DNA of 64,000 nt from Pseudomonas sp. SORT22 (GCF_018417635.1 NZ_CP071007.1:3100501-3164500), one strand, 5' to 3'; positions 1-9,118 are shown, counted from the stretch's first letter. Program-made: numbers and translations. Notes: generated by a model from the sequence alone, not told the origin.

Positions 1-1
1 G

Positions 2-673
2 GCGAAGATCGCTCCACAGCGGGTCAATGCCGCCGCCTGCAAGATCGCCCGGCCACTGCACACCTTGTACGGCAGCCGCTCGGTGATCGCCGCTTACGTG
101 GGCAGTGGGCTGCAGCTGTTCGTCGGCGGCACGGTGATTGTCTGGATGCCCAGCTATCTGAATCGCTACTACGCCATGGGCACCGACCAGGCCGGCGTGG
201 TCGCCGCCATCATCGTGCTGTGCAGCGGCATCGGCATGATCCTCTGCGCCATGCTTTGCGATCGCCTCGGCCGGCAGCGCCCGGACCGCAAGATCAGCCT
301 GGCCATCGGTTATTGCCTGGGCAGTTGCCTGTTGCTGTCGCTGGCCTTCGCGCTGCCCTCGGGCACCGCGCAACTGGTGCTGATCTGCCTGGGGATGATG
401 GTTGCCGCCGGCACCAACGGCCCGTCCAGCGCCATGGTCGCCAACCTGACCCATTACTCGGTGCACGGCACCGCGTTTGCCACCCTGACCCTGGCCAACA
501 ACCTGCTCGGGCTTGCGACCGGGCCGTTGATTACCGGCCGCGTCTCCGACCTGATCGGCCTGCAGGCCGCCTTCCAGCTGGTGCCGCTGATCAGCATCGC
601 GGCGGCGGCGGTGTTTTTTATTGCCAAGCGTCATTACCACCGTGACATGGCCCGCCTGGAGTTGAATCCGTGA
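2..673 (+). CDS. MFS transporter, C-terminal part (5' end outside window)
   Basis: The reading frame is open from the first codon of the window, so this is the C-terminal part (about 223 residues) of a longer transporter. It shows about six hydrophobic membrane segments and an inter-helix loop with the MFS-type pattern CDRLGRQRPDRK. The end is a charged cytoplasmic tail (KRHYHRD). It would move a small organic solute across the inner membrane; the substrate is not readable from this half. The stop overlaps the GTG start of the next gene (GTGA), so it is translationally coupled to the DsbA-like, Rieske and YeiH genes. A Met or TTG inside the frame near 65 is not the true start. Confidence 0.85.
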   Translation, partial: AKIAPQRVNAAACKIARPLHTLYGSRSVIAAYVGSGLQLFVGGTVIVWMPSYLNRYYAMGTDQAGVVAAIIVLCSGIGMILCAMLCDRLGRQRPDRKISLAIGYCLGSCLLLSLAFALPSGTAQLVLICLGMMVAAGTNGPSSAMVANLTHYSVHGTAFATLTLANNLLGLATGPLITGRVSDLIGLQAAFQLVPLISIAAAAVFFIAKRHYHRDMARLELNP

Positions 674-1323
674 AGCACGTTTTGTCGATCGAAGTGTTCT
701 TCGACTTTATCTGCCCCTGGTGCCTGATTGGCCAGGCGCATCTGCAGCGGGCGCTGGAACAACTGCGCCGCGAGCGGCCGGAGGTCGAGGTCAAGCTGCT
801 CTTGCGCGGCGTGCAATTACTGCCGCAGATGGCCAGGACCGGCCAGCCGTTCGAGGCCTTTTACCGCAAGCGCCTGGGCAGCGATGAGGCGGTACGCCTG
901 CGCCAGGCGCAGGTGCGCAGCGCCGCCAAGGCCGCAGGGGTGGAGATCGATTTCAGCCGCATCAGCCGCATGCCCAACACCGCCGACGCCCATCGCCTGC
1001 TGCAGCGCGCGGTGGCGCTGGGTTCGACTCAGCAGGCCGAAGCACTGCTGGCCAGGCTGTTTGCCGGCTACTTCCAGCAGGGCAAGGATTTGGGTGACCC
1101 GGTGACCTTGATGCATATCGCCAGCGCCTGTGGCCTGGAGCCTGGGCGGGTTGCCGATTGCCTGCGCGGCGATGCCAGCCCGTTCATCGGCGCCAATGAC
1201 CAGGCTGCCGACGGCGTGCCGTGCTTTCGCTTCAACCAGCGCCTGCGGGTCTCGGGGGCACAGCCGGTCGAGGTGTTGCTGCAGGCCATGGCCCAAGCCC
1301 TGGAACACGAGGTGGCGGCATGA
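670..1323 (+). CDS. DsbA-family (FrnE-like) thioredoxin-fold oxidoreductase
   Basis: A 217-residue protein without a signal peptide, so cytoplasmic. A C15-P-W-C18 redox motif follows the first beta strand, and the helical insertion and length fit the FrnE/2-hydroxychromene-2-carboxylate isomerase branch of the DsbA superfamily. The C-terminal part keeps the cis-Pro region before the last strand (DGVPCFRFN). Expected role: thiol-disulfide or glutathione-linked chemistry on a small molecule rather than periplasmic disulfide formation. The start is a GTG overlapping the MFS stop and the end overlaps the Rieske start (ATGA). The specific substrate is unknown. Confidence 0.8.
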   Translation: MKHVLSIEVFFDFICPWCLIGQAHLQRALEQLRRERPEVEVKLLLRGVQLLPQMARTGQPFEAFYRKRLGSDEAVRLRQAQVRSAAKAAGVEIDFSRISRMPNTADAHRLLQRAVALGSTQQAEALLARLFAGYFQQGKDLGDPVTLMHIASACGLEPGRVADCLRGDASPFIGANDQAADGVPCFRFNQRLRVSGAQPVEVLLQAMAQALEHEVAA

Positions 1324-1646
1324 GCGGGGTGTATCCGGTACCGGCCGACAAAGTCCCGCCCCGTGGCGGGCGGGTGTTGCTGGAATGGGCGGACAGGAGC
1401 GTGGCGCTGTTCAACGTTGCCGACAGCTTCTACGCCATCGACGACAGTTGCCCGCACCAGGGCGCCTCGTTGTGCGGCGGGCGCCTGGACGGACGGGTGA
1501 TCCAGTGCTGCGCCCACGGCCTGCGCTTTGATCTGGCCAGCGGTTATCTGCTCAACTCGACGCAGCTCAAGGTTGCCAGCTACCCGGTCGAGCAACGGGA
1601 TGGGCAGCTGTTCATCGTGCTGGCGAGCAAGGAGGCGGGCCAATGA
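1320..1646 (+). CDS. Rieske [2Fe-2S] ferredoxin-like protein
   Basis: A 108-residue single-domain Rieske protein. The two cluster-binding boxes are C44-P-H46 (CPHQG) and C63-C-A-H66 followed by GLRFD, matching the CxH...CxxH pattern of soluble Rieske ferredoxins such as NirD- or dioxygenase-type electron carriers. No signal or membrane anchor. The ATG at 1320 overlaps the preceding stop; upstream in-frame GTG codons would extend into the DsbA gene and are unlikely. It probably delivers electrons to an oxygenase or reductase encoded elsewhere, since none lies in the visible operon. The end overlaps the YeiH start. Confidence 0.85.
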   Translation: MSGVYPVPADKVPPRGGRVLLEWADRSVALFNVADSFYAIDDSCPHQGASLCGGRLDGRVIQCCAHGLRFDLASGYLLNSTQLKVASYPVEQRDGQLFIVLASKEAGQ

Positions 1647-2653
1647 GCGTGGTCGCAATTGCCGCCGCCAACCACCGCGCCCGGGAACTGGCGCCGGGCT
1701 TTATCGTCAGCCTGATTGCCGCGGCGGCGGCGAGTTTTCTCAGTGAGCATTACGATGCCCCGGTGATGTTGTTTGCCTTGTTGCTGGGCATGGCCCTGAA
1801 CTTTCTGGCCAGCGATGGCCGTTGCAAAGCCGGGATCGAATTCACCGCACGCACGGTATTGCGCCTGGGCGTGGCGCTGCTGGGCATGCGCATTACCCTG
1901 GGCCAGATCGCTAGCCTTGGCTGGAAGCCGGTAGCGCTGGTGGTGATGCTGGTGGTGGTGACCATCCTGGTCTCGGTGGTGGCGGCACGGGCCCTGGGTT
2001 TTCAGCGCTTGTTCGGCATGCTCACCGGTGGTGCCACGGCGATTTGCGGGGCCTCGGCGGCGCTGGCCCTGGCCGCGGCCTTGCCCCATCACCCGCAAAA
2101 AGAGCGCGCCACCCTGTTTACCGTGATTGGCGTGTCGGCGTTGTCGACCCTGGCGATGATCCTCTATCCGATGATTGCCAGCTGGCTGCAGCTGTCGCCG
2201 CAACAGGCCGGGGTGTTTCTTGGCGCGACCATTCATGATGTGGCGCAGGTGGTGGGCGCGGGGTACAGCATGTCCACCGAGACCGGCGACATTGCCACCG
2301 TGGTCAAGCTGATGCGCGTGGCCATGTTGCTGCCGGTGATTGTCTGCGCGGCGATGATCACCCGCCGCGCCGGCGGTGATGCCGGTGGGCAGCGGCCACC
2401 GTTACTGCCGTGGTTTGCGGTGGGTTTTGTCCTGCTGGCGTGCATCAACAGCACCGGCTGGATGTCGGCGGCGGTGCAGGGCGGGGTCAACGACCTGTCG
2501 CGCTGGTGCCTGGTGGTGGCGATCAGCGCCCTGGGCATGAAGACTCAGTTAAAGGAGCTGGCGGCGGTGGGCTTCAAGCCGATTGCGTTGATGGTCGGGG
2601 AGACGGTGTTCCTGGTGCTGCTGGTATTGGCATTGATGCACTGGGGGTTGTAG
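1643..2653 (+). CDS. YeiH/UPF0324-family putative sulfate/sulfite exporter
   Basis: A 336-residue polytopic membrane protein with about ten hydrophobic segments. It carries the family-typical stretches GGATAICGASAALA and GATIHDVAQVVGAGY, and ends in a conserved helix after GMKTQLKEL. Length and motifs fit the YeiH (putative sulfate exporter) family. Fourth gene of a coupled unit; the ATG overlaps the Rieske stop. An exporter for an inorganic sulfur anion would make sense if the upstream genes process an organosulfur compound, but that is inference. Confidence 0.85.
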   Translation: MSVVAIAAANHRARELAPGFIVSLIAAAAASFLSEHYDAPVMLFALLLGMALNFLASDGRCKAGIEFTARTVLRLGVALLGMRITLGQIASLGWKPVALVVMLVVVTILVSVVAARALGFQRLFGMLTGGATAICGASAALALAAALPHHPQKERATLFTVIGVSALSTLAMILYPMIASWLQLSPQQAGVFLGATIHDVAQVVGAGYSMSTETGDIATVVKLMRVAMLLPVIVCAAMITRRAGGDAGGQRPPLLPWFAVGFVLLACINSTGWMSAAVQGGVNDLSRWCLVVAISALGMKTQLKELAAVGFKPIALMVGETVFLVLLVLALMHWGL

Positions 2654-2715
2654 ACGGTTGCCCCAGTAGTGGACTGGCATGCACCGAACCCAAGCGCGCA
2701 GCACTCGTGTTTGAC

Positions 2716-2740
2716 AGCGCCGGCTAGTCTTGCCGGCGCT
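2716..2740. terminator. Hairpin between convergent yeiH-like and araC-type genes
   Basis: A perfect 9-bp inverted repeat, AGCGCCGGC / GCCGGCGCT, with a 7-nt loop (TAGTCTT). It overlaps the stop codon and last codons of the AraC-type gene. No T-run follows on either strand, so it is a possible bidirectional terminator or processing hairpin, not a textbook one. Confidence 0.4.
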
Positions 2741-3734
2741 CATGCTGCGCCCGCCAACTGGCCGGCGGCATGCCGAACTGGGCGATGAACCAGCGGGTAA
2801 AGGAGCTGGGCATTGAGTAACCGAGCATGTCGGCAATGCGCCCCATTGTATAGCTGGGGTTTTCCAGGTAGCGGATCACCAGGTCGCGGCGCACGCCGTT
2901 GATCAAATCGCTGAAGGTCACCCCGCATTCCTCCAGGCGCCGCTGCAAGGTGCGCACGTTCATGCCCTGGGTTTGCGCCACCTGCTCGATGGTCGCCCGG
3001 CCCATGGGCAATAGCAGGTAGATGGTCTTGCGCATTTCCAGTTCCAGCGACAGCTTGCCACTGGCCTGCAGGGTGTCCAGGTAACGCTGCGCCAGGCGCG
3101 CCATGGCCTGGTTGGCCAGCGGGTTGGCGGTGTCGAGGTCGGCGGCCGGGCAGACGATACCGTTGAACTCGCTGCCAAACACCAGCTTGCAGCCAAAAAT
3201 CCGCCGGTGAATGGCCAGGTCCGCCGGCGCCGCATGGGTGAAGTTGGCGCTGATCGGGTGCCAGTGGGCGCCAAGCAGGGCGGCGCACAGGCGCAACATC
3301 ACGCCAATCGCCAGCTCTGTGGCCTGGCGCCCGCGCTGGGGCTGGTCGGTGACCACTTCTTCCCGAATGATCACGGTCTTGCCGGCTTCTTCGATATGAA
3401 TGGCCAGGGCGTCGTTGAGCAAATGCCGGTACTGGACGATCACCTGCAGGGCGTCGCGCAGGGTGCGCTGGTGGCTGAGCAGCAGGCTGATCTCGCCAAA
3501 ATCCGATAACTGGCGCAGCTCGGCCATGCGCAGGCCAAAGGTATCGCAACCACTGACCCGCGCCGACTCTTCCAGCAGGGTCACCACGCTGGATACCGCG
3601 ATACGCTGGTTGGGGTCGTCGAGCAGGCTGGCACTGAGGCCGACCTGAGCCAGCAGGGCATGGGGGTTGAGCCCCAGGTGCCGGGACACCTCAAGGTAGT
3701 TGGTCAGGCTTGCAGCACGTACGAGGGCGGTCAT
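2724..3734 (-). CDS. AraC-family transcriptional regulator
   Basis: A 336-residue regulator. The N-terminal about 200 residues resemble the arabinose-binding-like domain of the OruR/ArgR-type AraC group. The C-terminal about 100 residues form the double helix-turn-helix, with the typical FxRxF element SSFTRWFIAQFGMPPASWR near the end. The start at 3734 (MTALVRAAS) was chosen because conserved sequence begins there; the frame stays open further upstream without family character. Divergent from the hydrolase/DUF1302 operon, which it probably controls through three AATGnAAAG-type repeats in the gap. It probably senses the operon's lipophilic substrate (inference). Confidence 0.88.
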   Translation of the reverse strand: MTALVRAASLTNYLEVSRHLGLNPHALLAQVGLSASLLDDPNQRIAVSSVVTLLEESARVSGCDTFGLRMAELRQLSDFGEISLLLSHQRTLRDALQVIVQYRHLLNDALAIHIEEAGKTVIIREEVVTDQPQRGRQATELAIGVMLRLCAALLGAHWHPISANFTHAAPADLAIHRRIFGCKLVFGSEFNGIVCPAADLDTANPLANQAMARLAQRYLDTLQASGKLSLELEMRKTIYLLLPMGRATIEQVAQTQGMNVRTLQRRLEECGVTFSDLINGVRRDLVIRYLENPSYTMGRIADMLGYSMPSSFTRWFIAQFGMPPASWRAQHERRQD

Positions 3735-3806
3735 TTTATTGTTTTCCACGCATTCATCAGGCGCCCCGCTTCTATGGCGGGTAGTTCGATTCGTTATAGC
3801 GTGGGT

Positions 3807-3930
3807 GTCGCCAAATGAGAAGCCGTTTTCGGCGGCTGAAAAAAGCCCGATGACCCGCACCCCCGGGCCACTCGGACATACGCCACAAACCCTGTCATCA
3901 AATGAAAAGTCGCTGACGCGCAATGTAAAG
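3807..3930. promoter_or_regulatory. Putative AraC-family operator: three direct repeats
   Basis: In the 280-bp gap between the divergent AraC gene and the hydrolase operon there are three related same-direction blocks: AAATGAGAAG (3813-3822), AAATGAAAAG (3900-3909) and CAATGTAAAG (3921-3930). The first two also share flanking bases (GTC-nn-CAAATGARAAGYCG). The last two start exactly 21 bp apart, two helical turns, the usual phasing of AraC-type half-sites. Nothing else was recognised in the gap. Confidence 0.5.
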
Positions 3931-4014
3931 CGCCAGCGGGGAGGGCTGATTACTGTGGCTGTGCAAGCGCTCGAGATCATCTGCGAGCGGACTGTCCTGA
4001 GCCTAGGTGCCGAC

Positions 4015-4584
4015 GTGGAAAAACTGCATACCACCGCTACTGTCCTGATCGTCCCCGGCCTGCGCGAGCATGTGCCCGAGCATTGGCAGACCCGGCTGGC
4101 CGAACGCCTGGCCAAGGTCCATACGCTGGCGCCGCTGCAGGTCGATGGCCTGGACTGCAACGCCCGGGTCGACGCCATCCAGCGTGCGCTTGAACAGATT
4201 GAAGGCGAGGTGTTGCTGGTGGCGCACAGCGCCGGGGTGCTGATGGTTGCCCACTGGGCGGCGCGTTACCAGCGGCCGATCAAGGGCGCGCTGCTGGCGG
4301 CGCCACCGGACCTTGCGGCCAGTTGGCCGGCGCACTACCCAAGCCCGCAAACCCTGCGCGCCAATGGCTGGAGCCCGCTGCCGATGACGCCGTTGCCGTT
4401 CCCGAGCATCGTCGCCGCCAGCAGCGACGACCACCTGGCCAGTCTTGACGCGGTCAGGGCCATGGCCAGCAACTGGGGCAGCCAGTTGCTGGAACTGGGC
4501 GCTGTCGGCCACCTCAACCCGGCCGCAGGCTTTGGCCCCTGGCCACGGGCCGAACAACTGGTCCAGGCCCTGGACCGGCAGTAA
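4015..4584 (+). CDS. RBBP9/YdeN-family alpha/beta hydrolase
   Basis: A 189-residue serine hydrolase of the small RBBP9/YdeN family. The nucleophile is S72 in AHSAG, the acid is D138 or D139 in SSDDH, and the base is H166 in VGHLNP, in the expected order. There is no signal peptide, so it is cytoplasmic. I chose the GTG at 4015 (MEKLHTTATVLIVPG) because the conserved first strand follows directly; the frame is open far upstream but that part is the regulatory gap. First gene of the putative lipid operon; an esterase or thioesterase step on the imported substrate is plausible. Confidence 0.8.
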   Translation: MEKLHTTATVLIVPGLREHVPEHWQTRLAERLAKVHTLAPLQVDGLDCNARVDAIQRALEQIEGEVLLVAHSAGVLMVAHWAARYQRPIKGALLAAPPDLAASWPAHYPSPQTLRANGWSPLPMTPLPFPSIVAASSDDHLASLDAVRAMASNWGSQLLELGAVGHLNPAAGFGPWPRAEQLVQALDRQ

Positions 4585-4658
4585 CGCACGGACGCTTGAA
4601 CCACGCCCGCATTCGACGGGCGGCGATAACAACAATAACAATAAGTGGAGCCATCGCG

Positions 4659-6614
4659 ATGTCCAACCCTCGCATTCACCGTGCTGTGAAGCCACAGCGC
4701 TGCCTGCTCGCCTGCGCCATCGGCTTGCTGGCGCTGCCAGGCGCCCAGGCGTTCGAACTCGATACCGGCAGTGAAGACTGGGCCGTGCGCCTGGATAACA
4801 CGGTCAAGTACAACTACGGCGTACGCACCGAAAGCGCTGACAAACGCCTGCTGGCAACCCCCAACAACAACGACGGCGACTACAACTTCCGCAAGGCCGG
4901 GACCACGGTCACCAACCGTATCGACCTGCTCAGCGAGCTGGACGTGATCTACCAGGGCAACATGGGCTTTCGCGTCAGCGCCGCCAGCTGGTACGACAAG
5001 GCCTACGACAACACCGGCTCCAACGCCAACCCGTTCGTCAACGGCAACGGCGGCCAGTCGGGCATCAACCCCAGCCTCAACGGCTTGCCCGGCACCGGCG
5101 TGCCGCTGGGCAGCCCGCACCTGAGCAACTATGCCCAGCGCTACTACAGCGGCCCGTCCGGTGAGGTACTGGATGCCTTCGTGTTCATGCGTCGCGAAGT
5201 GGGCGACTCCTCGCAGATCAGCGCCAAGCTCGGCCAGCACAATTTGTTCTGGGGCGAAACCCTGCTCAACCCGGTGCATTCGCTGAGCTACGGCCAGTCT
5301 GGCCTGGACCTGGCCAAGCTGGCCGCCTCACCCGGCACCGAAGCCAAGGAGCTGTTCGTGCCGCGCAACCAGCTGTCGGCGGCGTTGCTGGTCAACCCCG
5401 AGCTGACCATCGGCGCGCAGTACTTCCTCGACTGGGACGCCGCGCGGCTGCCGGAAGCCGGCACCTACTACGGCGGTTCGGACCTGGTGGGCGAGGGCGC
5501 ACAGAGCTTTCTGCTCGGCCACACCGGCACGCCCGGGCTGATCCCGGTGCGCGGCGCGCTGACCAACATCCGCCGCGGCCACGACCTGACCCCGGACAAA
5601 CGCGGCGACTGGGGGGTGATGGCCAAGTGGTCGCCCGAATGGCTGGGCGGCACCCTGGGCGTGTATTACCGCAAGACTTCGGAGATCCTGCCCCAGGCCT
5701 GGCTCGACGCCCGCGGCCTGACCGTCGCCAACGGCCCGTTCGGCAGCCCGCCGGGCAGTGCCCAGGGCGCGGTCGGCAACCTCTACAACTCGCTGCAAAG
5801 CGCCACCTACCAGTTCGCCTACGCCGACAACATCGACATCTATGGCCTGAGCCTGTCCAAGGATGTCGGCGGTATCAGCGTCGGCAGCGACCTGAACATC
5901 CGCCACAACATGCCCCTGGCGAGCATTCCGGCGATCCTCAGTGCGCCGGGCCAGGCCGGCCTGGGTGGCGGCTTCGGCCTGCTGCCGGCGCGTTTGCCCA
6001 GCAGTGGCGTGGTCTATGAAGCGCCGTCCGACGGCGACAGCATGAGCGCCACCGGCGACACCCTGCACTGGACCCTCAACGGCCTGATGACCATTGCCGA
6101 TACGCCGTTGTTCGACTCGGCGACCCTGCTCGGCGAGCTGTTCTACAGCAACCTGCTCAAGCTCGATAACCACAACGCGGCCTTGTACAAGGGTAAAAGC
6201 AGCTACCGCGGCATCGACCAGCCGACCCGCGACAACTGGGGCATCGCGGTCAACTTCACCCCGACCTGGTACCAGGTATTGCCGGGCATGGACCTGAGCA
6301 TGCCGCTGTCGATCAACGTCGGCCTGGACGGCGTATCGCCGGTGCAGGGCGGCGGCGCCGAGAACACCGGCAACTACGCCGTGGGCCTGAGCGCGGCGAT
6401 CTACAACCAGTACTTCGTCGACCTCAAGTACGTCGATGGCTTCGGCAAGACCCAGTCCTGCAACAACGGCCAGACCGACGGCAGCACCCCCAACGCCCTG
6501 GACGGCGAGCAGGACTACACCTGCTACGGCGGCGGTTACGCCGCGTTCTCTGGCGGCGCCGCCACCACCGAGGACCGTGGCGCGCTGTACCTGACCCTGA
6601 AAACCACCTTCTGA
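4659..6614 (+). CDS. DUF1302-family outer-membrane protein
   Basis: A 651-residue secreted protein. After an N-terminal signal peptide (hydrophobic stretch ending GAQA) the mature part starts FELDTGSEDWAVRLDNTVKYNYG, the usual DUF1302 opening. The rest is rich in Gly, Asn, Tyr and alternating strands and ends with Phe (YLTLKTTF), as in outer-membrane barrels. DUF1302 genes commonly sit next to DUF1329 genes, as here. The ATG at 4659 gives a clean signal peptide; an upstream in-frame Met at 4596 would add a basic tail. Likely an outer-membrane channel or docking protein for a hydrophobic compound; no member function can be assigned with certainty. Confidence 0.85.
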   Translation: MSNPRIHRAVKPQRCLLACAIGLLALPGAQAFELDTGSEDWAVRLDNTVKYNYGVRTESADKRLLATPNNNDGDYNFRKAGTTVTNRIDLLSELDVIYQGNMGFRVSAASWYDKAYDNTGSNANPFVNGNGGQSGINPSLNGLPGTGVPLGSPHLSNYAQRYYSGPSGEVLDAFVFMRREVGDSSQISAKLGQHNLFWGETLLNPVHSLSYGQSGLDLAKLAASPGTEAKELFVPRNQLSAALLVNPELTIGAQYFLDWDAARLPEAGTYYGGSDLVGEGAQSFLLGHTGTPGLIPVRGALTNIRRGHDLTPDKRGDWGVMAKWSPEWLGGTLGVYYRKTSEILPQAWLDARGLTVANGPFGSPPGSAQGAVGNLYNSLQSATYQFAYADNIDIYGLSLSKDVGGISVGSDLNIRHNMPLASIPAILSAPGQAGLGGGFGLLPARLPSSGVVYEAPSDGDSMSATGDTLHWTLNGLMTIADTPLFDSATLLGELFYSNLLKLDNHNAALYKGKSSYRGIDQPTRDNWGIAVNFTPTWYQVLPGMDLSMPLSINVGLDGVSPVQGGGAENTGNYAVGLSAAIYNQYFVDLKYVDGFGKTQSCNNGQTDGSTPNALDGEQDYTCYGGGYAAFSGGAATTEDRGALYLTLKTTF

Positions 6615-6635
6615 GTCACACAGGAAAACAACAAC

Positions 6636-7994
6636 ATGAACTACGTGCACACCCTGTTGGCCACGTGCCTGTCGCTGGCTGCCCTGAACCCGGCCCATGC
6701 CGCCGTCTCCAACGACCAGGCCGCGCGCCTGGGCACCAGCCTGACGCCGATAGGCGCAGAGAAGGCCGCCAACGCCGACGGCTCGATTCCCGCCTACCAG
6801 GGCGGCCTGCTGACCCCGCCGGCGGCATACCAGAGCGGCGCGAGCATGCGCCCGGACCCGTTCGCCGCCGAGCAACCGCTGCTGGTCATCGATGGCAAGA
6901 ATGCCGAACAGTACAAGGGGCAACTGACCGCCACCACCCAGGAACTGCTCAAGCGCTTCCCGAGTTTTCGCGTCGATGTCTATCCCACTCATCGCACCGT
7001 GGCGCTGCCGCAACCGGTGCTCGACAACACCTTGAAGAACGCCGTAGGTGCGCGCAGCCAGGAGGGCGGTAGCGCGGTCGACAATGTGCTGCCGGGCATT
7101 CCCTTCCCGATTCCGCAGAGCGGTGCCGAGGCCATGTGGAACTTCCTGTTGCGCTACCAGGGCGTGAGCATGACCGCCAAGTACGACTCGTGGAACGTCG
7201 ATGCCGCCGGCAACGCCACCCTGAGCACCACCGGCCAGGCCAACATCAGCTACCCGATCTACGAGGACATGAGCAAGCCGATCGGCGCCAAGGACACCTA
7301 CTACCAGATGAAACTCACCTACACCGCGCCGGCCCGCCGCGCCGGTGAAGCGATGATGCTGCGCGATGCCGCCAACCCGCTGGTGCAACCACGCAGCGCC
7401 TGGCAGTACCTGCCGGGCCAGCGCCGGGTCAAGCTGGCGCCGAACCTGGCCTACGACACGCCCAACCCGGGCACCTCGGGTTCGGGCACCTACGATGACG
7501 TGTTCGTCTTCAACGGCGCCCTCGACCGCTACGACTGGACCCTGGTCGGCAAGCAGGAGATGTACGTGCCGTACAACACCTACCGGTTGACCTACAACAC
7601 CGACGTCAAGCAACTGACCACCGCCAACCACCTCGCGCCGCAATTCGTGCGCTGGGAAAAGCACCGGGTCTGGGTGGTCGAAGGCAAGCTCAAGGACGGC
7701 GCCCGGCACATCTACCACAAGCGCCGCTTCTACCTCGACGAGGACAGCTGGATCGCCCTGGCCTCAGACCAGTATGACGCCCGTGGCCAGCTGTACCGCG
7801 GCAGCTTCGCCTTCCTCAGCCAGAGCTACGACAAACAGACCCCGGATGCCACGCCGTTCATGATCTACGACCTGATCGGCGGCACCTACAACCTCAATGG
7901 CGTGGTCGGGGCCTACGGCGGCATTCGCTACATCGAGCCGCTGTCGCGCACCCAGTGGTCGCCCGAGTCCCTGGCCGGGGCCGGCATTCGCTGA
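6636..7994 (+). CDS. DUF1329-family periplasmic/outer-membrane lipid-handling protein
   Basis: A 452-residue protein with a signal peptide (cleavage after NPAHA). It shows the DUF1329 signatures: a start with AARLGTSLTPIGAEKAANADG, a central YDSWNVDAAGN region, and the late KRRFYLDEDSW block. The family has a LolA/LolB-like fold, which suggests binding and carrying lipids through the periplasm. An AGGAAAA ribosome-binding site lies 8 nt upstream. Follows DUF1302 by 21 bp; the pair probably works as a unit. Confidence 0.85.
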   Translation: MNYVHTLLATCLSLAALNPAHAAVSNDQAARLGTSLTPIGAEKAANADGSIPAYQGGLLTPPAAYQSGASMRPDPFAAEQPLLVIDGKNAEQYKGQLTATTQELLKRFPSFRVDVYPTHRTVALPQPVLDNTLKNAVGARSQEGGSAVDNVLPGIPFPIPQSGAEAMWNFLLRYQGVSMTAKYDSWNVDAAGNATLSTTGQANISYPIYEDMSKPIGAKDTYYQMKLTYTAPARRAGEAMMLRDAANPLVQPRSAWQYLPGQRRVKLAPNLAYDTPNPGTSGSGTYDDVFVFNGALDRYDWTLVGKQEMYVPYNTYRLTYNTDVKQLTTANHLAPQFVRWEKHRVWVVEGKLKDGARHIYHKRRFYLDEDSWIALASDQYDARGQLYRGSFAFLSQSYDKQTPDATPFMIYDLIGGTYNLNGVVGAYGGIRYIEPLSRTQWSPESLAGAGIR

Positions 7995-8026
7995 GCCTGT
8001 CGAGCACGCACCGAGGAGGATCAGGG

Positions 8027-9103
8027 ATGGCTTTTTTCAAACGCTGCAGCGTGATGCTGCTGGCCTGGGCCGCGCTGCAGGGCGCGGCCCGGGCCGAGCC
8101 TTACGTCGACGTGCTCGACCTGCCGGCGCAGCCCAGCGCCCTGGCCGCCACCAGCGCCTTGCGCGATGTCAGCGTCGCCGGTACGCGCCTGGTGGCGGTG
8201 GGGCCACGGGGGCACATCCTCTACTCGGATGACCAGGGCAGCCACTGGCAACAGGCGCAGGTGCCGGTCAGCGCCGACCTCAATGCGGTGAGCTTCGCCA
8301 CCGCGCAGCTGGGCTGGGCGGTGGGCAACGACGGGGTGATATTGCACAGCCGCGATGGCGGTCAGCGCTGGGAAAAACAGCTGGACGGGCGGGTGCTCGG
8401 CGAGCAGGTGCTGGCTTATTACCAGGCACGGGCGCAAGCGGGCGGCGATCAATGGGCACGCTGGGTGGGCGAGGGTGAGCGCCTGGTCGCGGAGGGCGCC
8501 GACAAGCCGTTGCTCGACGTCTGGTTCAGCGACCCGCTGCATGGTTTTGCGGTGGGCGTATTCAACCTGCTGCTGCACACCGTTGACGGCGGCCAGCACT
8601 GGACGCCGTGGCTGGAACGCAGCGACAACCCGCAAGGCTTGCACCTGACCGGCCTGGCCAGCGTCGACGGCGCGCTGTACATCAGCGGCGAGCAGGGCCT
8701 GCTGCTCAAGCTGAGCGCTGCGGGCGACCATTTCGAGCGCCTGAGCACCCCCTATGCCGGCAGTTATTTCGGCGTCATTGGCAAACCTGGGGCGCTGCTG
8801 GCCTACGGGTTGCGCGGCCACGTACTGCGCAGCACCGATGGCGGTGCCGGCTGGCAAGTGGTCAAGACCGACCTGAACACCAGCATCACCGCCGCCAGCC
8901 TCGACGCCCGCGGGCGGTTCTGGCTGGCCAGCCAGGCCGGCGACCTGCTGGTCAGTAACGATGACGGCGCAAGCTTCAGCCCGCTGGCGCAAACCCAGCG
9001 CGCGCTGGTCAGCGGCGCAGCCTTTGATAGCGGCGCCGCGCTGGTGCTGGTCGGTGAGCGCGGCATCCGCACCCTGGCCCCCGACCAACCGCAGCAGCCA
9101 TAA
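8027..9103 (+). CDS. YCF48-like beta-propeller (BNR-repeat) exported protein
   Basis: A 358-residue protein with a signal peptide (cleavage after GAARA). Sialidase/BNR-type repeats run along the chain, for example LYSDDQGSHWQ, LHSRDGGQRWE, LHTVDGGQHWT, LRSTDGGAGWQ and LVSNDDGASF, giving a predicted seven-bladed propeller as in the photosystem II assembly factor Ycf48. In bacteria without photosynthesis these proteins often accompany RND/MMPL transporters, as here. A GAGGAGG site precedes the ATG at 8027. It probably scaffolds the transporter in the periplasm. Confidence 0.82.
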   Translation: MAFFKRCSVMLLAWAALQGAARAEPYVDVLDLPAQPSALAATSALRDVSVAGTRLVAVGPRGHILYSDDQGSHWQQAQVPVSADLNAVSFATAQLGWAVGNDGVILHSRDGGQRWEKQLDGRVLGEQVLAYYQARAQAGGDQWARWVGEGERLVAEGADKPLLDVWFSDPLHGFAVGVFNLLLHTVDGGQHWTPWLERSDNPQGLHLTGLASVDGALYISGEQGLLLKLSAAGDHFERLSTPYAGSYFGVIGKPGALLAYGLRGHVLRSTDGGAGWQVVKTDLNTSITAASLDARGRFWLASQAGDLLVSNDDGASFSPLAQTQRALVSGAAFDSGAALVLVGERGIRTLAPDQPQQP

Positions 9104-9118
9104 CAAGAGAAAACCCTG

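Noticed and set aside
5328..7718. 796-residue open frame antisense to the DUF1302 and DUF1329 genes
   Set aside because: Composition is Gly/Ala/Val/Arg-rich shadow coding, it spans two well-supported genes and has no recognisable domain.
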